From contig NZ_BSFE01000012.1 of NCBI RefSeq assembly GCF_027922185.1, forward strand, positions 43,768 through 107,767: DNA of 64,000 bases, in the 5' to 3' direction. This document shows positions 1 to 8,210 of the stretch, piece after piece. Made by a program: the position numbers and the translations under genes. Position 1 is the first letter of the stretch. Each line of letters starts with the position of its first letter. Source of the stretch: Maricaulis virginensis (GTDB lineage: Bacteria > Pseudomonadota > Alphaproteobacteria > Caulobacterales > Maricaulaceae). The notes beneath the pieces are model-generated. The model was given only the letters and a program-made list of their open reading frames with translations, ran no database searches and had not been told where the DNA came from.

Positions 1-3
1 AAG

Positions 4-429
4 CTAGTCCTCTTCTTCCTCGCCCGGATGATCGTGTCTGAGGTCCTGCCTGACCTGCGGCCGGGACAGCAATTCGTCGACATGGCTGGCCGTGTCGAAA
101 CTGTTGTCCGGGTGGAAGTTGAGCTGCGGCGTGAACTTCATGTCGATCTCGCGCCCCAGCTTGCCGCGCAGATAGCTGGCGGCGCGGTTGAGCGCCGCGG
201 CCAGACGCACCTGGTCGCCCTGGCCGAGCGGCGCGACATAGACTTTCGCCTGGCGCAGATCGGGGCTGGGCCGCACCTCGGTGACCGAGATCAGCACGCC
301 GTCCAGATCCGGATCGCGCAGCTCCTCGCGGGCAAGAATATCGACCAGCGCATGACGGATGAGCTCGCCCGCGCGCAATTGCCGCTGCGAGGGGCCCTTG
401 GTTTCGTTGCGATGCTGATGCCTGGCCAT
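4..429 (-). CDS. rbfA: Ribosome-binding factor A
   Basis: RbfA (141 aa) binds the 30S subunit and assists 16S rRNA 5'-end maturation and cold adaptation. The KH-like fold is recognisable from SPDLRQAKVYV near residues 55-65 and TPQLNFHPDNSFD near 100-112. The tail is acidic (EEEED). I start at MARHQ because GGAG lies 6 nt upstream; a start four codons earlier is possible. The gene usually follows infB directly. Here infB ends at 1689 and two opposite-strand genes lie between, so rbfA needs its own promoter in 430-595, where I see no clear -35/-10 pair. Confidence 0.95.
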   Translation of the reverse strand: MARHQHRNETKGPSQRQLRAGELIRHALVDILAREELRDPDLDGVLISVTEVRPSPDLRQAKVYVAPLGQGDQVRLAAALNRAASYLRGKLGREIDMKFTPQLNFHPDNSFDTASHVDELLSRPQVRQDLRHDHPGEEEED

Positions 430-595
430 GACGCGCTCCATCGGTTCGGGTCCGGGGCGCGGGGGTGTACGCCTCTTGCCGCGATGATGCAAGGCATGCG
501 CCCGGCTTTGCAGGGCAAGCGCTCGCAAAAGCGTGAATGGCCCCGCCCGGGCGCCGCGTCTAGTCTCGATCACCGCCGCGGGGAGGAGGACGCAG

Positions 596-1072
596 ATGGA
601 CAAGTCGGTTGCCGGCTTTTTCGTGATCATGATGGCGCTGGTCGCCCGGCAGGACGATGCGCCGCCGGAGATACCGGTCGCACAGGCCTATCTGGCCGCC
701 TACCAGGCGCAGGATTTCGACGCCCTGGCCGGGCTCTATGCCGAGGACGCCGTGTTCGTCGACCCGACCTCCTTCGATGTCGGCGACATCACACCGCCGA
801 TCGACTGGCAGGGCCGCGAGGCCATCCTCACCGGATTGCGTTCGTGGAATGTCGAACGGCTCGAATATGCCGTCGATCGCAATTATCAGGCCTCCGGACG
901 CACCGTCTTTGACGGCGCGGTCACTGCTGTCTACGCGTTGGAAGACGGGGAACGGCACTACCGCTTTCCCATTGTCACCATCGTCACGGTGCAGGACGGC
1001 CAGGTCGTCGAGCATCGCGACTATACCGACTATGCCGGTATGGCGCAGATCACGCCGGCCGGCGATCACTGA
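596..1072 (+). CDS. SnoaL/NTF2-like protein, copy A
   Basis: A 158-aa protein with the cone-shaped SnoaL/NTF2-like fold, judged from AEDAVFVDPTS near residue 50, the QGREAI segment near 78 and the strand VTIVTVQDGQVVEH near the C terminus. The hydrophobic N terminus (MDKSVAGFFVIMMALVA) looks like a signal peptide, so the product is probably exported. A GGAGG lies 8 nt before the ATG. It is followed after 12 nt by a paralogue with the same landmarks, so the pair is a tandem duplication. Members of this fold include isomerases, hydrolases and non-catalytic binders; I cannot assign a substrate. Confidence 0.8.
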   Translation: MDKSVAGFFVIMMALVARQDDAPPEIPVAQAYLAAYQAQDFDALAGLYAEDAVFVDPTSFDVGDITPPIDWQGREAILTGLRSWNVERLEYAVDRNYQASGRTVFDGAVTAVYALEDGERHYRFPIVTIVTVQDGQVVEHRDYTDYAGMAQITPAGDH

Positions 1073-1084
1073 CGAGGACCCTGC

Positions 1085-1588
1085 ATGAGAAAACATACCG
1101 TCGCGGCAGCAATGATGGCCGGCCTGTTCTGCATGCCCGCAGCCCGGGCGCAGGAGATGAACGAGACCGAGCGTTTCGCCCGCGAGTACATGGAACACTA
1201 TTCCGCCGTCGACTGGGATACGATGGAAGGTTATCTGGCCGAGGATGTGGTGTTCGCCGACCCGACCGCGATGGGGCCGGACTATGGCGAGGACGGTGCC
1301 CTGTACGAGGGCCGCGAGGCGGTGATGGAGGCGCTGCGCAGCTTCAGCGCCAGCTATAATCCCATCGAGCTCGGCTTCGAATGGGACACCGTGTTCGAGA
1401 GCAATGGCCGCGTTGTCTTCATGGGCCATGTCAACGCGCTCTACCCGGCGCGCACAGAGGGCCAGAATTTCCGCTGGCGCGCCGAACAGGTCACCGTGGT
1501 GACGGTGCGCGACGGCGTGGTGATCCGTCATGACGACTACGCCAATTACGCCAACCCCGAACAGGGGCTGATCCCGGCCGCAGAGTGA
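1085..1588 (+). CDS. SnoaL/NTF2-like protein, copy B
   Basis: A 167-aa exported paralogue of the preceding gene. The signal peptide is clear: MRKHT, then a hydrophobic core, and AARA before the probable cleavage at residue 22/23. It shares AEDVVFADPT, YEGREAVMEALRSF and VTVVTVRDGVVIRHDDYANYA-type landmarks with copy A. GAGGAC upstream serves as the ribosome-binding site. The two genes form a short operon ending in a hairpin terminator at 1616-1647. Function unknown. Confidence 0.82.
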   Translation: MRKHTVAAAMMAGLFCMPAARAQEMNETERFAREYMEHYSAVDWDTMEGYLAEDVVFADPTAMGPDYGEDGALYEGREAVMEALRSFSASYNPIELGFEWDTVFESNGRVVFMGHVNALYPARTEGQNFRWRAEQVTVVTVRDGVVIRHDDYANYANPEQGLIPAAE

Positions 1589-1615
1589 CCCACCGGCACC
1601 TGTAGCGGGATGCAG

Positions 1616-1647
1616 AAAGGGCGGCCCCTGCCGGAGCCGCCCTTTTT
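1616..1647. terminator. Hairpin terminator between convergent SnoaL pair and infB
   Basis: AAAGGGCGGC (1616-1625) and GCCGCCCTTT (1636-1645) form a perfect 10-bp stem with a 10-nt loop, followed on the plus strand by T5. On the minus strand the tail has only three T before the stem sequence ends. It lies 28 nt after the SnoaL stop and 42 nt past the infB stop, so it probably ends both convergent transcripts and would isolate rbfA from the infB operon. Confidence 0.85.
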
Positions 1648-1688
1648 CAATGCCAGCTGTTTTAATGCCTGCCGTCCGTCCGAACCGG

Positions 1689-4280
1689 TCAGTCCAGCTT
1701 GCGGGCGATCTCGACCACTTCGAAACACTCGATCTGGTCGCCCTTCTGCAGGTCGTCGTAATTCTCGAAGGCCATGCCGCACTCGGTACCGGCACGAACC
1801 TCGGGAACCTCGTCCTTGAAGCGCTTGAGGGTTTTCAGATGGCCCTCGTGCAGCACCGTGTCGTTGCGCAGCAGGCGCACGCCGCAGCCGCGCTTCACCA
1901 CGCCTTCGGTCACACGGCAACCGGCGACCTTGCCGACCTTGGTGATGTTGAACACTTCCAGGATCTCGGCGTAACCGATGAAGTTCTCGCGCTTCTCCGG
2001 CGCCAGCATGCCTTCCATCGTGTTCTTCACGTCGTCCAGCACGTCGTAGATCACCGAATAATAGCGGATCTCGACACCTTCACGCTCGGCCAGCTCGCGG
2101 GCCTGCTTGTTGGCGCGGACGTTGAAGGCGAAGACCGGAGCACCGGACGACTTGGCCAGGAGCACGTCGCTCTCGTTCACACCGCCCGGGGCAGCATGGA
2201 CGACGCGGGCGCGGACCTCGTCATTGCCCAGCTTCTCGAGCGACTGCTTGATCGCCTCGGCCGAACCCTGCACATCCGCCTTCACCAGCAGCGGCATTTC
2301 CTGGGTCTGGTCCTGCTTCAGGCGCGCCATCATCTGCTCGAGCGAGGCACCGCCGCCGCTGACCGAACCGGCCGCCTGACGCTCCTTGCGCTGGCGGTAA
2401 TCGGCGATCTCGCGGGCCCGGGCCTCGTTCTCGACGACGGCAAAGACCTCGCCCGGTTCCGGCGCCCCGGCCAGACCGAGAATTTCGGCCGGTACGGACG
2501 GAGCCGCTGATTCGAGCTGCTGGCCACGCTCGTTTACGAGCGCACGCACCCGGCCCCACTGCGAACCGGCAACGACGATATCGCCGCGCTTCAGCGTACC
2601 GCGGCGCACCAGCACCGTGGCCACCGGACCGCGGCCCTTGTCGACCTGGCTTTCGATGACCACGCCTTCGGCCGCCCGGTCTGGATTGGCCTTCAGGTCG
2701 AGCAGTTCGGCCTGCAGGTTGATCGCCTCGGTCAGCTCGTCGAGACCTTCGCGCTTCTTCGCCGACACATTCACCGACTGCACATCGCCGGACATCGCTT
2801 CCACGACGATCTCGTGCTGCAGCAGGTCGGTGAGGACTTTTTGCGGATTGGCATCCGGCTTGTCGCACTTGTTGACCGCGACAATGATCGGCGTACCCGC
2901 CGCCTTGGCGTGATGGATCGCCTCGATCGTCTGCGGCTTGACGCTGTCGTCCGCCGCCACGACCAGGATCACGATATCGGTCGCCTCGGCGCCGCGCGAA
3001 CGCATGGCCGAGAAAGCCGCGTGACCCGGCGTGTCGAGGAAGGTGATCTTCTCGCCGCCCTTCAGCTGCACCTGGTAGGCACCGATATGCTGGGTGATGC
3101 CCCCCGCCTCGCCGGCGGCCACATCGGTGGCGCGCAGCGCATCGAGCAGCGAGGTCTTGCCGTGGTCGACGTGACCCATGACGGCGATGACCGGCGCGCG
3201 GGTGACCTGGCTTTCTTCCGGATCGTCCTCGGCGATGAAGCCTTCTTCCACGTCGGACTCCGAGACGCGCTTCACGGTGTGGCCGAATTCCTCGACCACC
3301 AGCTCGGCCGTGTCGGCATCGAGCACATCGTTCACGCGGACCATCTGGCCCTGCTTCATCAGGTATTTGACGACGTCGACAGCGCGTTCCGCCATACGGT
3401 TGGCCAGGTCGGATACCGTGATGGCTTCCGGGATGACCACATCGCGGGCGATCTTGTCGCGGCCGGCACCGGTATCCTGGCGGCGCTGCTTTTCACGCTC
3501 GCGGGCCCGGCGCACCGAGGCGAGCGAACGCTGCCGCTCCTCGTCGCCATCGACGATATTCTGGATCGTCAGCTTGCCGCGGCGGCGGTTGTCGGTCTTG
3601 GCTCGGGCCGGCTGGGCCTTGGCCGGACCGGGACCGGCACTGCCCTTGCGCTTGACGCGACCGCCCATGGCCTCGAGGGCCGAAGCGGCGTCCTCGCCAT
3701 CATCGCGACGGTCGCGGCGCGGCTCGTCCTTGTCCTTGGCCGGCGCAGCCTTGCGGCGCGGCTCGTCTTCGCCGCGCGGCGTATCCTGGACCGCGGCCAG
3801 ATTGGCCGCCTCTTCTTCCGCCTTGCGGCGCGCTTCGTCGTCAGCCTTGCGGCGGGCCTCATCCTCGGCTTCGCGCGCTTCGCGTTCCTCACGCTCGCGC
3901 TGTTCCTCGAGATGACGCTGTTCGTCCGCCGCGCGCTGGGCGCGCTCCTCGGCTTCCTTCTTCTTCTGGGCGTCGCGATCAGCCGCCTCGGCCCGGGCCC
4001 GGGCGATGGCGCGCTGACGGGCAACCAGTTCCTCTTCGGACAGGCCAAGCTGGCGCGCCTTGGCCGCAAGCGCGCTTTCGCCGCCCTTGGCCGCGCCGCC
4101 GGCACCCTTGCCGGTTCCCGGAGCTCCGTCCTTGCCCGGTGTCGCCACGCGCTTGCGCTTCTTCTCGACCACCACGGCCTTGGAGCGTCCGCGCGCAAAA
4201 CTCTGCTGCACGGTGCCGGAGCCGGATCGTTTCAAAGAGAGCGGCCGGCGGCCGGACTTGTTGTCGTCTGCGTCGCTCAT
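1689..4280 (-). CDS. infB: Translation initiation factor IF-2
   Basis: IF-2 (863 aa) is the GTPase that delivers initiator tRNA to the 30S subunit and promotes subunit joining. The first ~330 residues are the charged, low-complexity N domain usual for the long alphaproteobacterial form. The G domain has G1 GHVDHGKT (about 368), G3 DTPGHA (about 416) and G4 NKCD (about 471), followed by the beta-barrel and C-terminal domains. I start at MSDADDNKS, where GGAAGG stands 5 nt before the ATG. That ribosome-binding site is one arm of a 10-bp inverted repeat whose other arm is 80 nt upstream, which may regulate translation. Confidence 0.98.
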   Translation of the reverse strand: MSDADDNKSGRRPLSLKRSGSGTVQQSFARGRSKAVVVEKKRKRVATPGKDGAPGTGKGAGGAAKGGESALAAKARQLGLSEEELVARQRAIARARAEAADRDAQKKKEAEERAQRAADEQRHLEEQREREEREAREAEDEARRKADDEARRKAEEEAANLAAVQDTPRGEDEPRRKAAPAKDKDEPRRDRRDDGEDAASALEAMGGRVKRKGSAGPGPAKAQPARAKTDNRRRGKLTIQNIVDGDEERQRSLASVRRAREREKQRRQDTGAGRDKIARDVVIPEAITVSDLANRMAERAVDVVKYLMKQGQMVRVNDVLDADTAELVVEEFGHTVKRVSESDVEEGFIAEDDPEESQVTRAPVIAVMGHVDHGKTSLLDALRATDVAAGEAGGITQHIGAYQVQLKGGEKITFLDTPGHAAFSAMRSRGAEATDIVILVVAADDSVKPQTIEAIHHAKAAGTPIIVAVNKCDKPDANPQKVLTDLLQHEIVVEAMSGDVQSVNVSAKKREGLDELTEAINLQAELLDLKANPDRAAEGVVIESQVDKGRGPVATVLVRRGTLKRGDIVVAGSQWGRVRALVNERGQQLESAAPSVPAEILGLAGAPEPGEVFAVVENEARAREIADYRQRKERQAAGSVSGGGASLEQMMARLKQDQTQEMPLLVKADVQGSAEAIKQSLEKLGNDEVRARVVHAAPGGVNESDVLLAKSSGAPVFAFNVRANKQARELAEREGVEIRYYSVIYDVLDDVKNTMEGMLAPEKRENFIGYAEILEVFNITKVGKVAGCRVTEGVVKRGCGVRLLRNDTVLHEGHLKTLKRFKDEVPEVRAGTECGMAFENYDDLQKGDQIECFEVVEIARKLD

Positions 4281-4380
4281 GCGAGCCTTCCAAATCGGCT
4301 TTCGTTCCACGTTCCGCCCCGGTAGCCGAATGCCGGTGCGGCGCACTGTTCAAACCTGCTCGTCCGGTCTGAAGGCTCGC
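4281..4380 (-). promoter_or_regulatory. Long-range inverted repeat masking the infB ribosome-binding site
   Basis: In the infB transcript GCGAGCCTTC (complement of 4371-4380) and GAAGGCTCGC (complement of 4281-4290) are perfect 10-bp complements separated by 80 nt. The 3' arm contains the Shine-Dalgarno sequence and ends directly against the AUG. If paired, the infB start would be closed. The ylxR-infB gap of 142 nt is unusually long for this operon. Seen directly in sequence; the regulatory role is inferred. Confidence 0.6.
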
Positions 4381-4422
4381 TAAACTAGCCAGCTTAGGCC
4401 CGGACGCAACCGCGAAGGCGGT

Positions 4423-5058
4423 TCATTTCGCATCTGCCGCAAGACCCGCCCCGTGCGGGTCGAGCGGCCGGAAGCCCGAAAGCTTCCGCATCACCGCCGA
4501 AAAGGCCCGCGCCTGCGGTCCCTCCGACAGGGAGGCATGGACCACCGGACCGCGCCCCAGCGCCAGACCGATGGCTTCCGCCTCGAAACACCCCGCCACC
4601 GGGACATCGCCCCAGGCTGCGCGTGCCAGCCGGTCGAGTTTCGACCGGCCATCCGCCGCCCCGTCCGACGCCTCGATGCGCCAGGCCGGGCGGGCGGCCT
4701 TGAGGGCGAGACGCACCGCGTCCTGCCCCGCTGCAAGCTCGCCGGCCCGGCGCGCCAGACCGATCAGGTTCAGCGCGCGCTCGGCCAGAAGCCGTTCGAT
4801 GGTCCCGGCGAGATCCTCCGGAACCGTGACCGGACCGCCAAAGGCCCGGTTGAATGCCTTGCGGGCGACCGCCCGCTCCACCGACGCCCGGTCGGCGGAA
4901 ACCCAGGCACCGCGGCCCGGGAGTTTCGCGGCCAGATCGGGCACCACGCTGCCATCCGGCGCGAGGGCGATGCGGACCAGATCCGCCTCATCCCTCACCT
5001 CGCCGCTGGCGACGCAGCGCCGTTCACGCGCCTGGCCGCTGACAGGAGACCTAGTCAG
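4423..5058 (-). CDS. ylxR: YlxR/DUF448 RNA-binding protein fused to an L7Ae-like domain
   Basis: About 211 aa. The YlxR part (residues ~12-75) has RERRCVASGE and LPGRGAWVS, typical of the nucleoid/RNase P-associated YlxR family. The second half, from NLIGLARRAGELAAGQDAVR, resembles the L7Ae/L30e-like RNA-binding domain often fused to it in alphaproteobacteria. It sits between nusA and infB as expected. No ATG, GTG or TTG is in frame before the conserved RRC motif. The best start is CTG at 5058, overlapping the nusA stop by 8 nt, with GAGGAG 7 nt upstream. Confidence 0.88.
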   Translation of the reverse strand: MTRSPVSGQARERRCVASGEVRDEADLVRIALAPDGSVVPDLAAKLPGRGAWVSADRASVERAVARKAFNRAFGGPVTVPEDLAGTIERLLAERALNLIGLARRAGELAAGQDAVRLALKAARPAWRIEASDGAADGRSKLDRLARAAWGDVPVAGCFEAEAIGLALGRGPVVHASLSEGPQARAFSAVMRKLSGFRPLDPHGAGLAADAK

Positions 5059-6763
5059 TCTCCTTCTCCTCTTCGGCCGCCTCGTCGAGATCGAGACCCA
5101 GGGCCTCGGCCTCGGCTTCCAGAGCCGCCAGATCCATGTTCTCGACGTCGAACACGCCGTCGTCCTCACCCTCAGCCTCGACCTCTTCGACCTCCGGCTG
5201 CGGCAGGTCGTCTTCGGAGATCCAGCCGGCGGCAACGCGGGCGCGCATGATCATCATCTCGGCATCGTCGGCAGACAGGTTGAAGTCTTCCAGGATGCCC
5301 GGTTCGCGCACGCGCTCGCCATTGCGGTTCTCGAACCAGCCCCGCAGGTCGTCGGTGACCAGGCCGGCCAGATCGTCGACCGTCTTGACGTCGTTCTCGC
5401 CGAGCTTCACAGCCATCGGCAGTTCGACACCCTCGATCTCGAGCACGGCGTCCTCGACGCCCAGCTCCTTGCGCCTGGCGTCCTGTTCGGCTGCCAGACG
5501 GTCCAGATAATCGCGGGCGCGGGCCTGGATTTCCTCGGCGGTGTCTTCGTCGAAGCCTTCGATCACGGCGATCTCGCCGAGGTCGACATAGGCGATTTCC
5601 TCGACGTCCGAGAAACCTTCCGTAGCCAGAAGTTGGGCAATGACCTCGTCGACATCAAGGGCCGCGATGAAGAGCTGGGTCCGCTCGGCGAATTCCTTCT
5701 GGCGGCGTTCAGACTCTTCTTCCTCGGTCAGGATGTCGATCGACCAGCCCGTCAGCTGCGAGGCCAGACGGACGTTCTGGCCGCGGCGGCCGATGGCGAG
5801 CGAGAGCTGCTCGTCCGGCACCACGACCTCGATGCGCTGGTCTTCCTCGTCGAGCACGACCTTGGCGACTTCCGCCGGCTGCAGGGCGTTGACGATGAAG
5901 GTGGCCGGATCGTCGGACCAGGGGATGATGTCAATCTTCTCGCCGGCGAGTTCGGACACCACGGCCTGCACGCGCGAACCGCGCATACCGACACAGGCGC
6001 CGACCGGGTCGATCGAGCTGTCATTGGAAATCACGGCGATCTTGGCGCGCGAACCCGGGTCGCGGGCAACCGACGGGATCTCGATAATGCCTTCGTAGAC
6101 TTCCGGCACTTCCTGGGCGAACAGGGCAGCCATGAAGTCCGGATGCGCCCGCGACAGGAAGATCTGCGGACCGCGGACCTCTTCGCGCACATCGTAGATG
6201 TAGGCGCGCACGCGCTCATTGTTCTGCAGGTTTTCGCGCGGGATGCCGTCGGCGCGGCGGATAATGCCTTCGGCGCGGCCCAGATCGATGATCACATTGC
6301 CGTATTCGACGCGCTTGACGATGCCGGACACGATCTCGCCGACACGGTCCTTGTATTCCTCGAACTGGCGCTGGCGCTCGGCTTCACGCACTTTCTGCGT
6401 GATGACCTGCTTGGCGGTCTGCGAGGCGACGCGGCCGAACTCGATCGGCGGCAGCTCGTCGGAGAAGACGGTGCCGATCTCGGCGGTCTTGTCGATTTTC
6501 TGCGCGTCGGCGAGCGTGAGCTCCTGGCTCTCGTTCTCGACCTCTTCGACGACCGTCATGTTACGGGTCAGCGACAGCTCGCCCGTCTTCGGGTCGATCT
6601 TGGCGCGGATGTCGTTCTCGGCACCGTAGCGCGAGCGCGCGGCCTTCTGGATCGCTTCCTCGATGGCCTCGATGACGATGCTCTCGTCGATCGATTTCTC
6701 GGCAGCGACCGCACGGGCGATCTGCAGCAGCTCGAGCCGGTTGGCGCTAACACCAATGCTCAT
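5051..6763 (-). CDS. nusA: Transcription termination/antitermination protein NusA
   Basis: NusA (570 aa) binds RNA polymerase and nascent RNA, controlling pausing, termination and antitermination. In order: the N-terminal polymerase-binding domain, S1 domain (ending near EEVRGPQIFLSRAHPDF), KH1 with GMRG near ACVGMRGSRVQ, KH2 with AIGRRGQNVRLAS, then the long acidic C-terminal part with helix-hairpin-helix repeats. Length fits the long proteobacterial form. Start at MSIGVSANRLELLQ, with AAAGGGA about 8 nt upstream. It lies 31 nt after rimP. Confidence 0.97.
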   Translation of the reverse strand: MSIGVSANRLELLQIARAVAAEKSIDESIVIEAIEEAIQKAARSRYGAENDIRAKIDPKTGELSLTRNMTVVEEVENESQELTLADAQKIDKTAEIGTVFSDELPPIEFGRVASQTAKQVITQKVREAERQRQFEEYKDRVGEIVSGIVKRVEYGNVIIDLGRAEGIIRRADGIPRENLQNNERVRAYIYDVREEVRGPQIFLSRAHPDFMAALFAQEVPEVYEGIIEIPSVARDPGSRAKIAVISNDSSIDPVGACVGMRGSRVQAVVSELAGEKIDIIPWSDDPATFIVNALQPAEVAKVVLDEEDQRIEVVVPDEQLSLAIGRRGQNVRLASQLTGWSIDILTEEEESERRQKEFAERTQLFIAALDVDEVIAQLLATEGFSDVEEIAYVDLGEIAVIEGFDEDTAEEIQARARDYLDRLAAEQDARRKELGVEDAVLEIEGVELPMAVKLGENDVKTVDDLAGLVTDDLRGWFENRNGERVREPGILEDFNLSADDAEMMIMRARVAAGWISEDDLPQPEVEEVEAEGEDDGVFDVENMDLAALEAEAEALGLDLDEAAEEEKETD

Positions 6764-6794
6764 CGGGCAATCCCTTTTGCCGTAAACAGCGACA

Positions 6795-7334
6795 TCATTC
6801 GTCTCCTTCAGTCTGCGCGGGCGCATTGCCGCCGCGCGCTTTCAAATCCGCCTCGATCAAGGCGTCCGTGAGTACAAGTTTGGCATCCGCGATCCAGTCG
6901 AACGGGATCAGCGCGGTGTCCTCTTCGCCGTCCATGTCGAGAAGGACATTGCCATCCTCGACACCGGCCAGCAGACCGCGGAAGCGCTTGCGGCCTTCCA
7001 CCATGCGGTCCAGCTCGATCCTGGCCTCGTAACCCTCCCAGCGCGCAAAGTGCGCCAGCGTGGTCAGCGGCCGGTCGATACCCGGCGAGGATATCTCAAG
7101 ATCGTATTCACCGGAAACGGGATCCTCGACCTCGAACACGTCGGACAGGGCGCGCGACAGGCGCGCGCAGTCGTCGACATCCACCCCGCTGCCGTCCAGC
7201 CGGTCGGTCATGATCTGAAGGCGCGGCTTCTTGCCGGACATGACGCGCACGCGCACGATTTCCAGGCCGAGCCCGGCAGCCACCGGGTCGGCGAGGGCGA
7301 GAATGCGGGTGTCCTGCGGGGTCTTGGTCTTCAA
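6795..7334 (-). CDS. rimP: Ribosome maturation factor RimP
   Basis: RimP (179 aa) is needed for 30S subunit maturation. The family signature runs from LGLEIVRVRV to DLEISSPGIDRPL (residues ~95-107), followed by the SH3-like C-terminal domain. The only start that includes the conserved N-terminal helix is TTG at 7334; GGAG stands about 12 nt upstream, so initiation may be weak. It is the first gene of the rimP-nusA-ylxR-infB operon, downstream of a promoter and a terminator-like hairpin in its leader. Confidence 0.95.
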   Translation of the reverse strand: MKTKTPQDTRILALADPVAAGLGLEIVRVRVMSGKKPRLQIMTDRLDGSGVDVDDCARLSRALSDVFEVEDPVSGEYDLEISSPGIDRPLTTLAHFARWEGYEARIELDRMVEGRKRFRGLLAGVEDGNVLLDMDGEEDTALIPFDWIADAKLVLTDALIEADLKARGGNAPAQTEGDE

Positions 7335-7352
7335 GGGACCCGTGTCTCCATC

Positions 7353-7382
7353 AAAAAAAGAGCGGCCGCCGGAAGCGACCGC
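7353..7382 (-). terminator. Terminator-like hairpin in the rimP-nusA leader
   Basis: On the minus strand GCGGTCGC and GCGGCCGC (7382-7375 and 7369-7362) form an 8-bp stem with one G-U pair and a 5-nt loop, followed by TCTTTTTTT (7361-7353). It ends only 18 nt before the rimP start codon and lies downstream of a good promoter at 7424-7452. It could terminate trmB transcription, attenuate rimP-nusA, or both. Confidence 0.7.
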
Positions 7383-7383
7383 C

Positions 7384-7407
7384 CGATAGCATCATCCGAT
7401 GCGATCG
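7384..7407 (-). other. Upstream hairpin in the rimP leader
   Basis: The minus strand reads CGATCGCATC-GGAT-GATGCTATCG, a 10-position stem with one C/T mismatch and a 4-nt loop. It ends one base before the terminator-like hairpin. The tandem arrangement recalls attenuator leaders, though I see no obvious antiterminator pairing between the two. Confidence 0.45.
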
Positions 7408-7423
7408 AACATGTAATGGGCAC

Positions 7424-7452
7424 CTTATACGCCCGAAGGGGCAATGATGCAA
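7424..7452 (-). promoter_or_regulatory. Predicted sigma70-type promoter for rimP-nusA-infB
   Basis: On the minus strand TTGCAT (7452-7447) is separated by exactly 17 bp from TATAAG (7429-7424). It begins 8 nt after the trmB stop codon and points into the rimP leader. This is the best sigma70 match I noticed in the window. Confidence 0.6.
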
Positions 7453-7460
7453 GATGAGCG

Positions 7461-8150
7461 TCAGGAGCGCACCCAGTCCATGAACACCGGCGCGCAATCG
7501 CCCAGGCCCTTGGTCTCGTAGCGGGTGGTGATGTGATCGGCGGGGGCGATGCGCCAGTCATCGGCTTTTGAAGCCTGCCAGACAAAGCGGTCATCCTGCC
7601 GGAATTCGCTCATGCAGTGGTCGGCATAGGATTTGACGTCCGTGGCGATGCGCAGCTGGCCGCCCGGTTTGAGCAGGCGCGCGAAGGCATCGCGCGTGGT
7701 CTGCTGCACGAAGCGGCGCTTGGCGTGGCGCTTCTTGTGCCAGGGGTCGGGGAAGAGCAGGAAGATCCGGTCGAGGCTGGCATCGGTGAAGCGCGGCAGC
7801 AGTTCGCGCGCATCGGCACGGGCCAGGCGGACATTTTCCAGGCCCTGCGCGTCGATATAGGTCAGCGCCTTGGCGACGCCGTTGAGGAAGGGCTCGATGC
7901 CGATGAAGCCGGTGTCCGGCGCACGGGCGGCCTGGGCAGCGAGATGCTCGCCGCCGCCAAAGCCGATTTCCAGCACCTGCCGGCGGCAGTGAGGCAGCAG
8001 CTCAGCCGCGTCCACCGGCCCGCTCTCAGGCAGGCCGATGCGCGGCAGGAGATCGTCCACCAGCCCCTGCTGGCGCGCCGAGAGCGGCTTGCCCTGGGCA
8101 CGGCCATACAGGCGGAATTCCGGTGCGTCCGGTTTCGCGGTCTTGCTCAT
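7461..8150 (-). CDS. trmB: tRNA (guanine-N7-)-methyltransferase
   Basis: TrmB (229 aa) methylates N7 of G46 in tRNA using S-adenosylmethionine. The SAM-binding motif EIGFGGGEH lies near residue 70 and the family signature FPDPWHKKRHAKRRF near 137-151. The start MSKTAKPDAP is preceded only by weak purine-rich sequence. It lies 60 nt after the XRE regulator. In related genomes, as I recall, metK usually sits between these two genes; it is absent here. Confidence 0.95.
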   Translation of the reverse strand: MSKTAKPDAPEFRLYGRAQGKPLSARQQGLVDDLLPRIGLPESGPVDAAELLPHCRRQVLEIGFGGGEHLAAQAARAPDTGFIGIEPFLNGVAKALTYIDAQGLENVRLARADARELLPRFTDASLDRIFLLFPDPWHKKRHAKRRFVQQTTRDAFARLLKPGGQLRIATDVKSYADHCMSEFRQDDRFVWQASKADDWRIAPADHITTRYETKGLGDCAPVFMDWVRS

Positions 8151-8210
8151 GCGCGGGCATTTAGCGGTTTTGCGACCGCTTGGCATCCCTTGCGTCGCAG
8201 ACCCGCCGCC

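Noticed and set aside
2814..4325. 503-codon plus-strand open frame
   Set aside because: Antisense shadow of infB with Leu/Arg-rich composition.
4571..6871. Long plus-strand open frame (766 codons)
   Set aside because: It is antisense to ylxR and nusA; low-complexity and no known domain. Long antisense frames are usual in GC-rich DNA.
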